DNA of 64,000 nucleotides, taken from assembly GCF_039724765.1 (NCBI RefSeq), contig NZ_CP155729.1, positions 1,674,001 through 1,738,000 on the forward strand, read 5' to 3'. The first letter of the stretch is position 1. Every line of letters starts with the position of its first letter. The translations under genes and the position numbers were made by a program. The notes under the pieces were generated by a model. That model made no database searches. It had not been told where the DNA came from and saw nothing but the letters and a program-made list of their open reading frames with translations. Source of the DNA: Sagittula stellata E-37 (GTDB taxonomy: Bacteria; Pseudomonadota; Alphaproteobacteria; Rhodobacterales; Rhodobacteraceae). Below are positions 29,547 to 38,533 of this stretch, in pieces.

Positions 29547-31217
29547 GTGCCGGGCGTATTCGCGCAACACCTTGCCACCATCAAGGGCGACTTTTCGCGC
29601 GGCTGGGACATGATCCGTCACAATGGTCCGGGGCAGGTGAGCTTCTGGTTCATCGCGCTGTTCCTTGGCCTCGTCTCGGGCTTTGCCGCCATCGGGTTCC
29701 GATATGCCGTCGAGACCTTGCAGGCGGCGGTCTACGGCACCCGCGACGTCAACATGCTGGCGAGCTGGGCGGGAGAGCTGCACTGGGCCTGGGTGCTGGT
29801 GATCCCGGTGCTGGGCGGCATCGCGGTGGGCGCGCTGTTGCAGAAATTCACCACCGACGGGCGCGTGCGCTCCGTCGGCGACGTGATCGAAGGCGCGGCG
29901 CTGAACGACGGCCGGGTCGAGCGGCGCGCGGGCGTGGTGTCGGTGGTGTGTTCATGGATCACGTTGTCGACCGGTGGGTCGACCGGGCGGGAAGGGCCTG
30001 TGGTGCACATGGCCTCGCTCGCCGCCACATGGGTCGCCAACCGGCTGAAAGTCGACGGCATCACCGGGCGCGACCTGCTGGGCTGCGCGGTCGCTGCCGC
30101 GGTCTCTGCCTCGTTCAACGCGCCGATCGCCGGGGCGCTCTTTGCGCTGGAGGTCGTGTTGCGGCACTTCGCGCTGCACGCCTTCGCGCCCATCGTGGTG
30201 GCCAGCGCGGCGGGAACGGTCATCAACCGGCTGGTCTATGGGGACGTGACGGAGTTCGCCCTGCCGGGGACGACGGTGGTGGAATTCTACCTCGAACTGC
30301 CGGCGTTCTTCCTGCTGGGACTGGTCTGCGGCATCGTCGCGGTGGTGATGATGCGGGCGATCTTCTTTGCCGACGACGTGGAAACGGCGTTGCAGAAGAA
30401 GCTGGGGCTCCCGTACTGGCTGCGGCCCGCGGTGGCCGGGTTGCTGCTGGGCGCCATCGCGATCTTCTATCCGCATATCATCGGCGTGGGGTACGAGACG
30501 ACCTCGCGCGCGCTGACCGGCAGCCTGACGATGTGCGAGGCCATGGTCTTTGCGGTGATCAAGGTGGCGGCCGTGTCGATCACCATGGCCGGGCGCATGG
30601 GGGGCGGGATCTTCTCTCCGTCGCTGATGGTGGGGGCGCTGGTGGGGCTGGCGTTCGGCCATATCGCCACCGGGCTGGCACCGGAGATGTCCTCGGCCTT
30701 CACGCTTTATGCGCTGGCCGGGATGGGCGGCGTGGCCGCGGCGGTGCTGGGGGCGCCGATCTCGACCACGCTGATCGTCTTCGAGCTGACCGGCGACTGG
30801 CAAACCGGGCTGGCGGTCATGGTGTCGGTGTCGATGTCGACCGCGCTGGCCAGCCGGGTGGTCGACCGGTCGTTCTTCCTGACGCAGCTTGCGCGGCGCA
30901 AGGTGCAACTGGCGGCGGGACCGCAGGCCTACCTGCTGGCGATGTTCCGGGTGCAGGGGGTGATGCGCCGGCCCAACGACGAGCGCGCCGCCGACGAGGA
31001 GGCCTGCCTGCGGATGATCGAGCGCGAGTTGTTCGTGCAGGCCACGGCGACGTTGGAGACGGCCTTGCCCATGTTCGACCGGTCGGGCGTGGCCTTCCTG
31101 CCGGTGGTGAAGATGGAGGACGGCGCACCCGTCCTGCAGGGCGCCCTGTTCCACGTCGACGCGCTGAAGGCCTACAACCGGGCGCTGGCGGCGACGGCGG
31201 AGGAAGAGCACTCCTGA
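29547..31217 (+). CDS. CLC-type chloride channel or H+/Cl- antiporter
   Basis: A 556-residue CLC protein with about ten or more membrane segments. It keeps the GREGP motif with the gating glutamate (Glu149) and the GGIFSPSL motif; the usual GSGIP loop is replaced by STGGSTG. The gating glutamate favours exchange over pure channel activity, by family rule. The C-terminal 110 residues resemble a single degenerate CBS domain. The GTG at 29547 is chosen for its GGAGGAG ribosome binding site seven bases ahead; an open frame to 29481 would overlap the divergent promoter. Confidence 0.9.
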   Translation: MPGVFAQHLATIKGDFSRGWDMIRHNGPGQVSFWFIALFLGLVSGFAAIGFRYAVETLQAAVYGTRDVNMLASWAGELHWAWVLVIPVLGGIAVGALLQKFTTDGRVRSVGDVIEGAALNDGRVERRAGVVSVVCSWITLSTGGSTGREGPVVHMASLAATWVANRLKVDGITGRDLLGCAVAAAVSASFNAPIAGALFALEVVLRHFALHAFAPIVVASAAGTVINRLVYGDVTEFALPGTTVVEFYLELPAFFLLGLVCGIVAVVMMRAIFFADDVETALQKKLGLPYWLRPAVAGLLLGAIAIFYPHIIGVGYETTSRALTGSLTMCEAMVFAVIKVAAVSITMAGRMGGGIFSPSLMVGALVGLAFGHIATGLAPEMSSAFTLYALAGMGGVAAAVLGAPISTTLIVFELTGDWQTGLAVMVSVSMSTALASRVVDRSFFLTQLARRKVQLAAGPQAYLLAMFRVQGVMRRPNDERAADEEACLRMIERELFVQATATLETALPMFDRSGVAFLPVVKMEDGAPVLQGALFHVDALKAYNRALAATAEEEHS

Positions 31218-31258
31218 AGAGCGGCCGTGCGGTTTCGCCTGCCTCCGGCAGGCGATCC

Positions 31259-31305
31259 GCCGGGGGCTGCGCCCCCGGCGCGGGGGGGCTGTCTGCCCCC
31301 CGGTC
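31259..31305. repeat. GC-rich palindromic intergenic element
   Basis: GCCGGGGGC (31259-31267) pairs with GCCCCCGGC (31271-31279), followed by a second G-run/C-run dyad to about 31303 and the tail GAAGGTATTTGGG. A related layout (palindromic G/C runs, then a TATTT or AATACC segment and AAGATGAA) is seen at about 46735-46800 before gor. Such elements recur between genes in Roseobacter genomes, from general knowledge. The rest of the 271-bp gap after the CLC gene holds nothing else I recognise. Confidence 0.5.
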
Positions 31306-31488
31306 CCCCCGAAGGTATTTGGGCCAAGATGAAGGGGCGGCGGCGTGCGGCGGGGCTTTCGGGATTGGGGTGCTGCAAGACAAGCGGGTGTTGGCGGCCG
31401 GTCCGACCGGAACAGGCGGCGGGTCGCTTTGTGCGCTTTGCGTACGGAGGTTGGCCCTCGCCATGGGAGACTTGGCGAGGGTCCGGGG

Positions 31489-32133
31489 CTACGCCTCTGC
31501 CGGGGGGCGGACGTGCGCTGTCCAGTATGCGTGCAGCGCTTCGATGTCGCTGCTGGTCAGGATCGGCATCGCGATGTGCAGGTGGTCGTCGGACCACGCC
31601 CACCAGCGCATTTCGAGCAGGAGGTCGATCCGGTGCGCGCTGAACCGTTTTCGGATTTCCCTTGCGGGGTTTCCGCCGACGATGGCGTAGGGCGCGACAT
31701 CGCGCGTCACCACTGCGCGCGTGCCGATGACGGCGCCGTCGCCGATCCTGATCCCGGGCATCACGATGGCTTCCGAGCCGATCCAGACATCGTTGCCGAC
31801 GATGGTATCGCCCGCCGGGCTGTAACCGTTTGCGGCGCCCGTGAACGCCGGGACTTCGGACATCCAGTAGAAGGGAAAGGTGCTGATCCAGTCGTTCCTG
31901 TGGCCCTGGTTGCCGGCCATGACGAAGGCCGCACCCGATCCGATGGAGCAGAAGCTGCCGATCAGCAGGCGGTCTGCGCCTTCGTCCGGTGGCAGGTAGC
32001 GGGCACAGTCGTCGAAGCCATGGCCGTGATAATAGCCGGAATAGTAGCTGTATCGTCCGACGCGGATGTTGGGATTGGTGACCTGTTTGTCCAGGGTGAT
32101 GCCGCGGAACGGGCTCTCGAAGGCGTTTTCCAT
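31489..32133 (-). CDS. catB: Type B chloramphenicol O-acetyltransferase (CatB family)
   Basis: A 214-residue xenobiotic acetyltransferase of the left-handed beta-helix (hexapeptide) class, which acetylates the 3-hydroxyl of chloramphenicol with acetyl-CoA. Family hallmarks are dense: [40 protein letters not shown] with the catalytic His78, [10 protein letters not shown], and [13 protein letters not shown]. Length and base composition fit the family and the neighbourhood, so this looks resident. Chromosomal copies may have other natural substrates. A tandem repeat lies just upstream. Confidence 0.92.
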   Translation of the reverse strand: MENAFESPFRGITLDKQVTNPNIRVGRYSYYSGYYHGHGFDDCARYLPPDEGADRLLIGSFCSIGSGAAFVMAGNQGHRNDWISTFPFYWMSEVPAFTGAANGYSPAGDTIVGNDVWIGSEAIVMPGIRIGDGAVIGTRAVVTRDVAPYAIVGGNPAREIRKRFSAHRIDLLLEMRWWAWSDDHLHIAMPILTSSDIEALHAYWTAHVRPPAEA

Positions 32134-32482
32134 TTGAAACCTCTGAATGTTCGGCTTGTCTGCATGCGCAACGAGGCGGCGCGGCTCTGCATGCGCAACA
32201 ATACGGCGCGGCCGCGGATCGCGGCGCGCAACGGCCCCGCGCTTTGGCGCAGGGCGGTATTCAGATGGTTCGGTCCGTCGATTTCATCGGGTCTTCTGCC
32301 AGTTTGACGTGCCGCAAGAAATACGGGTTCGGTTCCCGAGTGCAAGCATGATCGTTGCCTGCCCGGTCGGTGGAGCCGATCCCCGGTTCAGGACGATGCC
32401 CCCGCAGGGGTCTGCGGGGGCAACGGCCGGATGAGGGGCATGGTGCCTTCGGGGAGATGCCCTTGACCGGGGCGGCGACCCG
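32134..32482. other. Gap between catB and the SH3-domain gene
   Basis: 349 bp without a convincing gene. It holds the catB promoter region, the 27-bp repeat at 32160-32213, and a small CCCCGCAGGGGTCTGCGGGG-like palindrome at about 32400-32420 that could serve as the 3' end of the SH3-domain gene. Confidence 0.4.
32160..32213. repeat. Two-copy 27-bp tandem repeat upstream of catB
   Basis: Units 32160-32186 and 32187-32213 match at 23 of 27 positions and both begin CTGCATGCGCAAC and end CGGCGCGGC. They lie 27-80 bp ahead of the catB start codon, where a regulator could bind. No known operator is recognised. Confidence 0.6.
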
Positions 32483-33259
32483 TCAGCGGCGCATGGTGTC
32501 GATGATGCATGCGTCGAGCCGGTCGATGCGGACGAAGGCGCAGTTGGCGAGGATGCGGGGAAGGTCCTCTGCCTCGACGATGATGGAGCCGTTGTGGCGT
32601 TGGGGCTGACGGCGGGGCTGCGGGTCCGGGCGCGGCGCGAGGGGCTGGCGGGTCTGCGAGAGGTACTTCGAGTGGGCATAGCCGGTCTGACCGTCCTCGT
32701 GGCGGATCAAGTACCAGGTCTGGCTGTCGTCGAGCACGCGCACGCTGCTGCCCTGGGTCATGGTGTCAATCACCGGGAAGCCGGTGCCCGGTCCGTCGCG
32801 CAGGTTCAGGGCTCCGGCCTGCGGCGCGTTGATGTAGAGCTGCGGCAGCCGGTCCAGCGGCACGTCGGCATGGCGCCGGTCGGCGTTGCGGTAGCGCGTG
32901 CCGTCCCGGCCCTGATAGGTGCCGGCGCCGCGGTCGATCTCGCCTGAATATAGCGAATGATCGCCGCGGGAGGCGATGTTCGCATCGTCGGTGCGGCGCG
33001 GGCGCGGTTCGGTGGCGGACAGGTAGCGGGCGGCGGCAAAGCCCGTGTTGCCGTAGGCGTCGCGCACCCTGAACCAGTTGCCATCCTCCAGCACGGTCAC
33101 CAGCGAGCCGTGCGGCATCTCGCGCACCACCTCGTAAGAGGTCGCGGGGCCGGTGCGCAGGTTGAGGAAGCCGTCTTCGGGAGCATTGACCCAGGCCTGC
33201 AGCGCGGCGGCCTGGCTGGCGGTGAAGAAGGCGATGAACAGGGCGATCAGGCGGGTCAT
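32483..33259 (-). CDS. Secreted protein with two bacterial SH3 domains
   Basis: A 258-residue protein with a signal peptide (about residues 1-19, cleaved after AAA). Two SH3_3-type domains follow, at about 22-80 (LNLRTGPATSYEVVREMPHGS and WFRVRDAYGNTGFAAARYL) and 138-196 (LNLRDGPGTGFPVID and WYLIRHEDGQTGYAHSKYL), joined by a basic, flexible linker. Such domains usually bind cell wall peptides in the periplasm. The C-terminus contains two cysteines that could pair. GGAG lies ahead of the ATG at 33259. Confidence 0.85.
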   Translation of the reverse strand: MTRLIALFIAFFTASQAAALQAWVNAPEDGFLNLRTGPATSYEVVREMPHGSLVTVLEDGNWFRVRDAYGNTGFAAARYLSATEPRPRRTDDANIASRGDHSLYSGEIDRGAGTYQGRDGTRYRNADRRHADVPLDRLPQLYINAPQAGALNLRDGPGTGFPVIDTMTQGSSVRVLDDSQTWYLIRHEDGQTGYAHSKYLSQTRQPLAPRPDPQPRRQPQRHNGSIIVEAEDLPRILANCAFVRIDRLDACIIDTMRR

Positions 33260-33486
33260 GGGCGGGTCTCCGGTGGCATCGGGTCGAATGGCGGACGCCG
33301 TCAACATGTGGACGGGTGCCCCTGTTATGCAATAACGCGGCCTTGTCAGCGATTGTTCCGGGCGTCTGCGGGTGGCCGGAGAGGTAGGGAAACAAGGGGC
33401 TTGACGGAACTTGTCCGGCTTTGGCGCTTGCCCGGTGGCAAAGCCGTGCTTACCCTTCGTTCCATTGCAGAACAGGATATTTTCCG

Positions 33487-34209
33487 ATGTTCAGAGTTTC
33501 GAACGACCAGATGCAGGGCTTTGCCGATATGGCGCGCAGGGCCGAGCACGGGCGCCTGATGCGGCGCCTGCGGGAAGAGCAGCCCGAACTGACCCTGCGC
33601 ATGGGGCCGGGCGGCGCCGACGAGCTTGTCACCCATATCGTGGCGCGTGCCCGGGCCTTCGGCTTCGAGGACCCGCGCGCCATGGACTTCTGTCTCGACG
33701 CGGTGCTGGTGCTCGGGCTGGAGTTCGACCGCGACCGGCGGGTGCCCTGGGCGGGTGCCAACCTTGCGGCGGAGGAACTGGCGCTGCCGCGGCGGCTGAC
33801 CAACCTGCGGACCGGGCTGGACCGCTACGAGACGGCGGTCATGGCCGCACGGCCTGCCGCCTGCACGCGTCTGGCGGCGCTGGAGCCGGGGGCGCTGCCC
33901 GATGCGACGCAGGACGCCGATGCCTTCTGGCGGCTGGTCGCGGAGATGTGGCCGGAACTCTATGCCAAGCAGAACAAGCTGTACCTGAACGGGCTTTTGC
34001 GGGCGGCGAACGCGGTCGCGGAGCATTATCGCACCGGGCCGCAGGGCGTCGCGCCTGCCTGCCTTGCGCAACTGTTCATGGGGGTGGGCTGTTTCGCCGA
34101 TCCGCAGTGGCGGCACGTCCTGTCCGCCGTGCTGGAGGTCAGCCGTGTGGAGCGCGCGGCGAAGATGTTCGAAGTGACGCGGCGCTGGGCCGCCTCGGTC
34201 GCGGGCTGA
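33487..34209 (+). CDS. Helical protein of an effector-type locus
   Basis: A 240-residue protein without signal peptide or membrane segment, predicted mostly helical. The opening region (RVSNDQMQGFADMARRAEHG, then a conserved LVLGLEFDRDRRVPWA-type core) resembles uncharacterised proteins encoded next to type VI-like or polymorphic toxin effectors; that resemblance is from memory and not tested. An AGGA sequence lies 12 bases ahead of ATG 33487. It leads a three-gene unit, 12 bp before the metalloprotease gene. It could be a chaperone or adaptor for the effector. Confidence 0.5.
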   Translation: MFRVSNDQMQGFADMARRAEHGRLMRRLREEQPELTLRMGPGGADELVTHIVARARAFGFEDPRAMDFCLDAVLVLGLEFDRDRRVPWAGANLAAEELALPRRLTNLRTGLDRYETAVMAARPAACTRLAALEPGALPDATQDADAFWRLVAEMWPELYAKQNKLYLNGLLRAANAVAEHYRTGPQGVAPACLAQLFMGVGCFADPQWRHVLSAVLEVSRVERAAKMFEVTRRWAASVAG

Positions 34210-34221
34210 GGGGGCGGGACG

Positions 34222-34818
34222 ATGCTTGCATTGCTTGCCATCTGCGCCGTCCTTCAGGAGGTCAAGCGCCGCGAGTTGATGGCGCGCATCAAGAACGGCG
34301 AGTCCTCGATCACCGTCAGCGGCAGCGACGAGTTCAAGGAAAAGGCCTATGCCTCGCTGGAGAAGCTGTCGAAGACGCCGACCGGACTGGGTTTGCTGCT
34401 GGAGCTTGAGAAGACCGGCAAGTCGGTGGAGATCGTCGAGACCGCCGGCGGCAACAGCGAGAACCCGGCCAGCATGGCGGATGGCACCTATGACCGGGTG
34501 AACGATCAGCCGGGGCCGGGCACGACCAGCGTGGTGAAGTTCAACCCCGAGAAGAAGCAGATCAAGGACGGGTCGGAGGGCTGGCACAATCGCGACCCCG
34601 CCGTTGCCCTCGGGCACGAGCTGATCCACAGTCTGCACGACGCGAACGGCACCAACGACGGGCGCAACCCCTTGCCCTACGAGGATCTGAACGGCGACAA
34701 CCGCACCGCTCCGGGCTATGAGCATCAGGCGGTCGGGCTGGGCGATTACGAAGACGACCCGTTCACCGAGAACAAGATCCGCGAAGAGATGGGCGAAGAG
34801 AAGCGTCCCTTCTACTGA
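34222..34818 (+). CDS. M91 (NleD-type) zinc metalloprotease effector domain protein
   Basis: A 198-residue protein with the zinc protease motif HELIH (His132, Glu133, His136) in DPAVALGHELIHSLHDANG-type context, followed by the family's C-terminal EHQAVGLG and TENKIREEMG segments. M91 includes NleD, a type III effector that cleaves host MAP kinases, and many toxin domains of polymorphic systems. Here it is a small stand-alone protein with a short hydrophobic start and no classical signal peptide. A GGGGGCGGGA stretch lies ahead of the ATG. Target and delivery route are unknown; no secretion genes are in the window. Confidence 0.75.
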   Translation: MLALLAICAVLQEVKRRELMARIKNGESSITVSGSDEFKEKAYASLEKLSKTPTGLGLLLELEKTGKSVEIVETAGGNSENPASMADGTYDRVNDQPGPGTTSVVKFNPEKKQIKDGSEGWHNRDPAVALGHELIHSLHDANGTNDGRNPLPYEDLNGDNRTAPGYEHQAVGLGDYEDDPFTENKIREEMGEEKRPFY

Positions 34819-34838
34819 TAGACACGCACGAGGCCGAG

Positions 34839-35387
34839 ATGATCGAACTGAACCGAGTGGAGGTGGCGCAGGATGCGCTTCGGGTCGACTACCGGGTGAC
34901 GAACCCGGACGACAGTCCGATCTACCTCTTCGACCTGTTCTGGACGGTGGCGGAGAAGGGGTTCACCCTGCTGCCGGACGAAAGCTACAGGTTCTTCGAT
35001 GGCGACACGCTGGTCTTGCAGCGCGCGGTTCAGCCGATGCCGCCGGGCATGCGTCTGGAAGAGCCGGAAACGCCCTATGCCTCTCGGGTGGAGACCGGGG
35101 AGACGGCAGAGCGCAGCATCGTCCTGCCCTTGCCCGTCGCCCGGTTCACCGCCTACGGCGGCCCGGTGACGCCGGGCGAGCATGTGGGCACGCCCGCGCG
35201 GCTGGTGCTGAGCCTCGGCTACGTGCGGCGGTCGGATATCCTTGACGGGTGGGCGGTCATCACGCCGAAGCCGAAGCTGGGCGAGGGTATCTTTGCACCG
35301 GACGCGGGGATGGCGCTGGAGTTGCAGCGCAGTTTCGAGGCGGAGTTGCCGGTGCCCGAAGGGTTGACCGGATACCTCGACCAGTGA
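34839..35387 (+). CDS. Uncharacterised beta-rich protein, possible immunity partner
   Basis: A 182-residue protein, not recognised. The N-terminal part (VDYRVTNPDDSPIYLFDLFW) looks like an Ig-type beta-sandwich edge, and the protein is Pro/Glu-rich without signal peptide or membrane segment. It starts 20 bp after the metalloprotease stop, so it is probably co-transcribed. In toxin loci a small gene right after the toxin often encodes immunity; that is the main reason for the suggestion, and it is untested. Confidence 0.55.
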   Translation: MIELNRVEVAQDALRVDYRVTNPDDSPIYLFDLFWTVAEKGFTLLPDESYRFFDGDTLVLQRAVQPMPPGMRLEEPETPYASRVETGETAERSIVLPLPVARFTAYGGPVTPGEHVGTPARLVLSLGYVRRSDILDGWAVITPKPKLGEGIFAPDAGMALELQRSFEAELPVPEGLTGYLDQ

Positions 35388-35477
35388 CCGTACGCCAGTG
35401 ATGCCTGGCCGATGCCCGGCAAGCGATCCGTGTGGCGCTTGATGCGGGCGCGGCGGCGTCCTGCTGGCCAACGTGAA

Positions 35478-35508
35478 ACGGCGCCCACCGGGGAGGGCGC
35501 CGTCTTGA
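35478..35508. terminator. Bidirectional terminator-like hairpin
   Basis: ACGGCGCCC at 35478-35486 pairs perfectly with GGGCGCCGT at 35495-35503. The T-richer side follows on the minus strand (TTTCACG), so it may chiefly end the DUF427 transcript while also blocking reading from the effector-type unit. Confidence 0.6.
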
Positions 35509-35548
35509 ATGGCTCGGGATGCTTCCGGACTGCGCGGTCCCGGCGCTG

Positions 35549-35893
35549 TCAGACCTGTTCGACGTCGACGCCGTCCTGCGCATAAAAGGCGAGGTGGTCC
35601 TTGATCTGCGCCACCTCGTCCTTCGGGTTCTCGTAGGACCAGACCGCGTTTTGGTAGGTGCGGCTCTTGGACATGATGGAGAAATAGGACGCCTCGCCCT
35701 TGTGGGGGCAGGTGGTCTTGTGGTCGGTGGCGTCGAGGAAGGCCATGCCGATGTCCTCGCGCGGGAAGTAGATCACCGGCGGCAGATCGCCTTCGCGAAG
35801 TTCCAGCGCGCGGGAGCTTTCGCCGAGGACGGCCCCGCCGGCGCGCACCACCCACGTGCCCACGGCGGGCGCGATCGTTATGGGCGTGGTCAT
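35549..35893 (-). CDS. DUF427 family protein
   Basis: A 114-residue member of DUF427, a small beta-rich cytoplasmic family. Typical segments are VIYFPREDIGMAFL, HKTTCPHKGEASYFSI and AVWSYENPKDEVAQIKDHLAFY. No enzymatic role is settled for the family. The ATG at 35893 gives the usual length. Confidence 0.88.
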   Translation of the reverse strand: MTTPITIAPAVGTWVVRAGGAVLGESSRALELREGDLPPVIYFPREDIGMAFLDATDHKTTCPHKGEASYFSIMSKSRTYQNAVWSYENPKDEVAQIKDHLAFYAQDGVDVEQV

Positions 35894-35989
35894 TTCTGTC
35901 TTCCCCCTGTCTCTCGATTTTCCGATTGTCGTTTTCTTAGGTCATCGTCCGTGCCCGTTCCTTGGCACGACGATTGTAACATAGACATG

Positions 35990-37759
35990 TCAGAGCGGTT
36001 GGCACGCAAGCTCTAACCAGTCACCTGCGGCATCATCTACATGCGGGCGCAGTGTGTCCAGCACCCGGGCGTGATAGCCGTCGAGCCATTGCCGTTCGGC
36101 CTCGGACAGCAGATCCGTGTCGATCAGGCGACGGTCGATGGGCACCAGGGTCAGCGTCTCGAAGCGGTACATCTGCGGGATGGTCTGGCCTGGGCGTTCG
36201 GGGGCCTCCTCCACCACGATGAGGTTCTCGATCCGGATGCCGAAGGCACCTTCGCGGTAGAAGCCCGGCTCGTTCGACAGGATCATGCCGGGTTGGAAAG
36301 CCACGGTGCCGGTGCGCGCGATGCGGGCCGGTCCTTCGTGCACGCACAGATAGGAGCCGACGCCGTGGCCGGTGCCGTGACCATAGTCGAGCCCGGCCTC
36401 CCACAACGCCACGCGGGCCAGCACGTCGATGTCGCGGCCCGCCATGCCCTTCGGGAAACGCAGGCGCGAGAGCGCGATCATGCCCTTCAGGACGCGGGTG
36501 AACGCCTCCCTGTGCTCGGCGGTGGGTTTGCCGATGGGGATGGTGCGGGTGATATCGGTGGTGCCGTCGACGTATTGCCCACCGGAATCGACCAGCAGGA
36601 GGTGCCCGTCCTCCACCGTGCGGTCGGTCTTTTCGGTCACGCGGTAGTGCACGATGGCGCCGTTCGGGCCGGTCCCGGCGATGGTGTCGAAGGAGATGTC
36701 GCGGAGCGCGTTGGTGGCGGCGCGCTCGGCCTCCAGCTTCTTGACGACGGCGATCTCGGTCAGCGACCCGGGGGCCTGTGCATCGAGCCAGGCGAGGAAC
36801 CGCACCATGGCGCAGGCGTCGCGCAGGTGGGCGGCGCGGGTGCCGTCGAGTTCCGCCGCGTTCTTGCAGGCCTTGGGCAGGATGCAGGGGTCTTCGCCCT
36901 CCACGGGCTGCGCCAGCGCTTCGTGCACCGCGACGGGGCAGGAGGCAGGGTCGATGCGCACCATACCCTCGCGGGCTTTCAGCGCCGGGATGAATGCGTC
37001 GGGCGCGTGGGTGCGGACCGAAGGTCCGAGGTGGTCGCCGAGATCGGTCAGCTTTTCGGGGGCGATGAACAGGTCGACGGTGGCATCGGCGTTCAGCAGG
37101 GCAAAGCCGTGCGGCACCGGGTTCTTCGGAATGTCCGAGCCGCGGATGTTCAGCAGCCACGCAAGGCTGTCCGGCAGGGTGATCACGGCGGCCTCCACCG
37201 GGGCGAGCGTCTTCGACAGGCGGGCGATCTTGTCCTCATGCGCTTCGCCTGCCAGTTCCAGCGGCTGGGCAAAGACGGCGCCCATCGGCGGCGCGGGCTG
37301 ATCCTCCCACAGGCGGTCGATCAGGTTCTCCATCGGCACGAGCGTGAGCTTCGGGAGCTTTTCGGCAAGGCGGCGGCGCTCGGCCACGGTCAGCAGCCAC
37401 GGATCGTAGGCCAGGCGGCCTTCGGGCAGCGCCTCGGCCAGCCAGTCGGCCAGCGAAGTGCCCGGCCAGTCGACCTTTTCGAAGACGGTGTCGGTCTGCG
37501 CCTTGACCTGAACGGTGTAGCGGCTGTCGGTGAAGATCGCGGCGCGGTCGGTCAGGGCGATGGCCCAGCCCGCCGAGCCGGTGAAGCCGGTAAGCCATGC
37601 CAGCCGGTCGTCGTGCGGCGCGACGTATTCGCCCTGGTGCGCGTCGGAGCGGGGCACCAGCACGCCGTCGACGCCTTCGGTCCGCATGAGGTCCTGAAGG
37701 GCGGACAGGCGGGCAGGCCCCTGGTCGGGAGAGGCGGTTTCCGTGAAGGTCTGGAACAT
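35990..37759 (-). CDS. pepP: Xaa-Pro aminopeptidase (M24B family)
   Basis: A 589-residue cytoplasmic metallopeptidase that removes an N-terminal residue preceding proline. It has two creatinase-type N-terminal domains and the pita-bread catalytic domain with the metal ligands in LLVDSGGQYVDGTTDITRT (two Asp), GHGTGHGVGSYL (His), LSNEPGFYREGAFGIRIEN (two Glu). The three-domain layout is like eukaryotic APP1 and not the shorter E. coli PepP. AAAGGAG precedes the ATG at 37759. Confidence 0.93.
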   Translation of the reverse strand: MFQTFTETASPDQGPARLSALQDLMRTEGVDGVLVPRSDAHQGEYVAPHDDRLAWLTGFTGSAGWAIALTDRAAIFTDSRYTVQVKAQTDTVFEKVDWPGTSLADWLAEALPEGRLAYDPWLLTVAERRRLAEKLPKLTLVPMENLIDRLWEDQPAPPMGAVFAQPLELAGEAHEDKIARLSKTLAPVEAAVITLPDSLAWLLNIRGSDIPKNPVPHGFALLNADATVDLFIAPEKLTDLGDHLGPSVRTHAPDAFIPALKAREGMVRIDPASCPVAVHEALAQPVEGEDPCILPKACKNAAELDGTRAAHLRDACAMVRFLAWLDAQAPGSLTEIAVVKKLEAERAATNALRDISFDTIAGTGPNGAIVHYRVTEKTDRTVEDGHLLLVDSGGQYVDGTTDITRTIPIGKPTAEHREAFTRVLKGMIALSRLRFPKGMAGRDIDVLARVALWEAGLDYGHGTGHGVGSYLCVHEGPARIARTGTVAFQPGMILSNEPGFYREGAFGIRIENLIVVEEAPERPGQTIPQMYRFETLTLVPIDRRLIDTDLLSEAERQWLDGYHARVLDTLRPHVDDAAGDWLELACQPL

Positions 37760-38001
37760 GCGGGGACTCCTTTGCGGAGACCGTATCTTTGCGCGCGGCA
37801 GAGGCCAAGGGGGTCATGCCTGCCGGGTTTTCCGTTTGCCACGCGCCGGTTGGCCGGATCCCCGGCCGCCGCTGACGGACGTGCGGGCATGCGGCGGGCA
37901 CGCGAATTGTGGCAGCCGTGCCGCCGAAGGAGGTCGGCGCCAGATGTGGCCGAAACAAAATCGCGCCTATGCTGCCCCACGGTTTTGGCGCAGAGTGCAT
38001 T

Positions 38002-38022
38002 CGGACAAAACGATTGTGTCCG
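38002..38022. promoter_or_regulatory. Inverted repeat ahead of a hypothetical gene
   Basis: CGGACA-N9-TGTCCG is a perfect 6-bp dyad ending 19 bases before the ATG at 38042, close to where a transcription start or operator would lie. No regulator is assigned. Confidence 0.45.
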
Positions 38023-38041
38023 GTTTGATTAGCGGAGAGAT

Positions 38042-38533
38042 ATGCGTCCGCCTGCAGAGATAATTGTCGAGGACCTTCTCGAACGAACGGGATTAGCGAT
38101 CGCCGACCGCTGCTTTGAGCGTTTCGCGGAGTGCGTCTGTCTGCCCTTCGTGGTGGAGACCTTCGAGGGCCGCCTGCGGATCGAGACCGAAGCGTCCATG
38201 CGCGATTGGTTCAACCGGAACGTGGATTTCTACGACATCATCGGGGTGACCGATATGCAGCGGTTCTGCATCTCTGCCTCGTACCGGAGCGACACGATGA
38301 TCGTCTCGGCCTACGAGTCGCGGCTGGTGCAGCACGGCCACCGGCTGGAGCGGGAACCCTACATGGTCTACACCGAGATCCGCCTTGTCGCGGGGCGCTG
38401 GGGGGTGTGGTTCGCCCAGTACGCGATTGCGGATTCGGACGTCCACAATCGCGTGCTGGTGCAGGCCTCTGCCCGTGGCGCGTTACGCGACGCGCCGCAT
38501 CCCCATGACGCGGGCCCGGGCACGGGGATCTGA
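38042..38533 (+). CDS. Hypothetical protein, possible NTF2/SnoaL-like fold
   Basis: A 163-residue protein without signal or membrane segment. Its size and pattern (helical start, then FRIETEA-type strand, [13 protein letters not shown] and a Trp-rich strand [10 protein letters not shown]) suggest an NTF2-like fold, but no catalytic residues are evident. GGAGAG precedes the ATG. The last 51 bp overlap the 3' end of cobT on the other strand, so the tail ([14 protein letters not shown]) is constrained by two frames. Confidence 0.65.
   Translation: MRPPAEIIVEDLLERTGLAIADRCFERFAECVCLPFVVETFEGRLRIETEASMRDWFNRNVDFYDIIGVTDMQRFCISASYRSDTMIVSAYESRLVQHGHRLEREPYMVYTEIRLVAGRWGVWFAQYAIADSDVHNRVLVQASARGALRDAPHPHDAGPGTGI

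Noticed and set aside
36041..38032. 663-residue plus-strand frame over the Xaa-Pro aminopeptidase gene
   Set aside because: The minus-strand gene has all metal ligands; this frame is its shadow.
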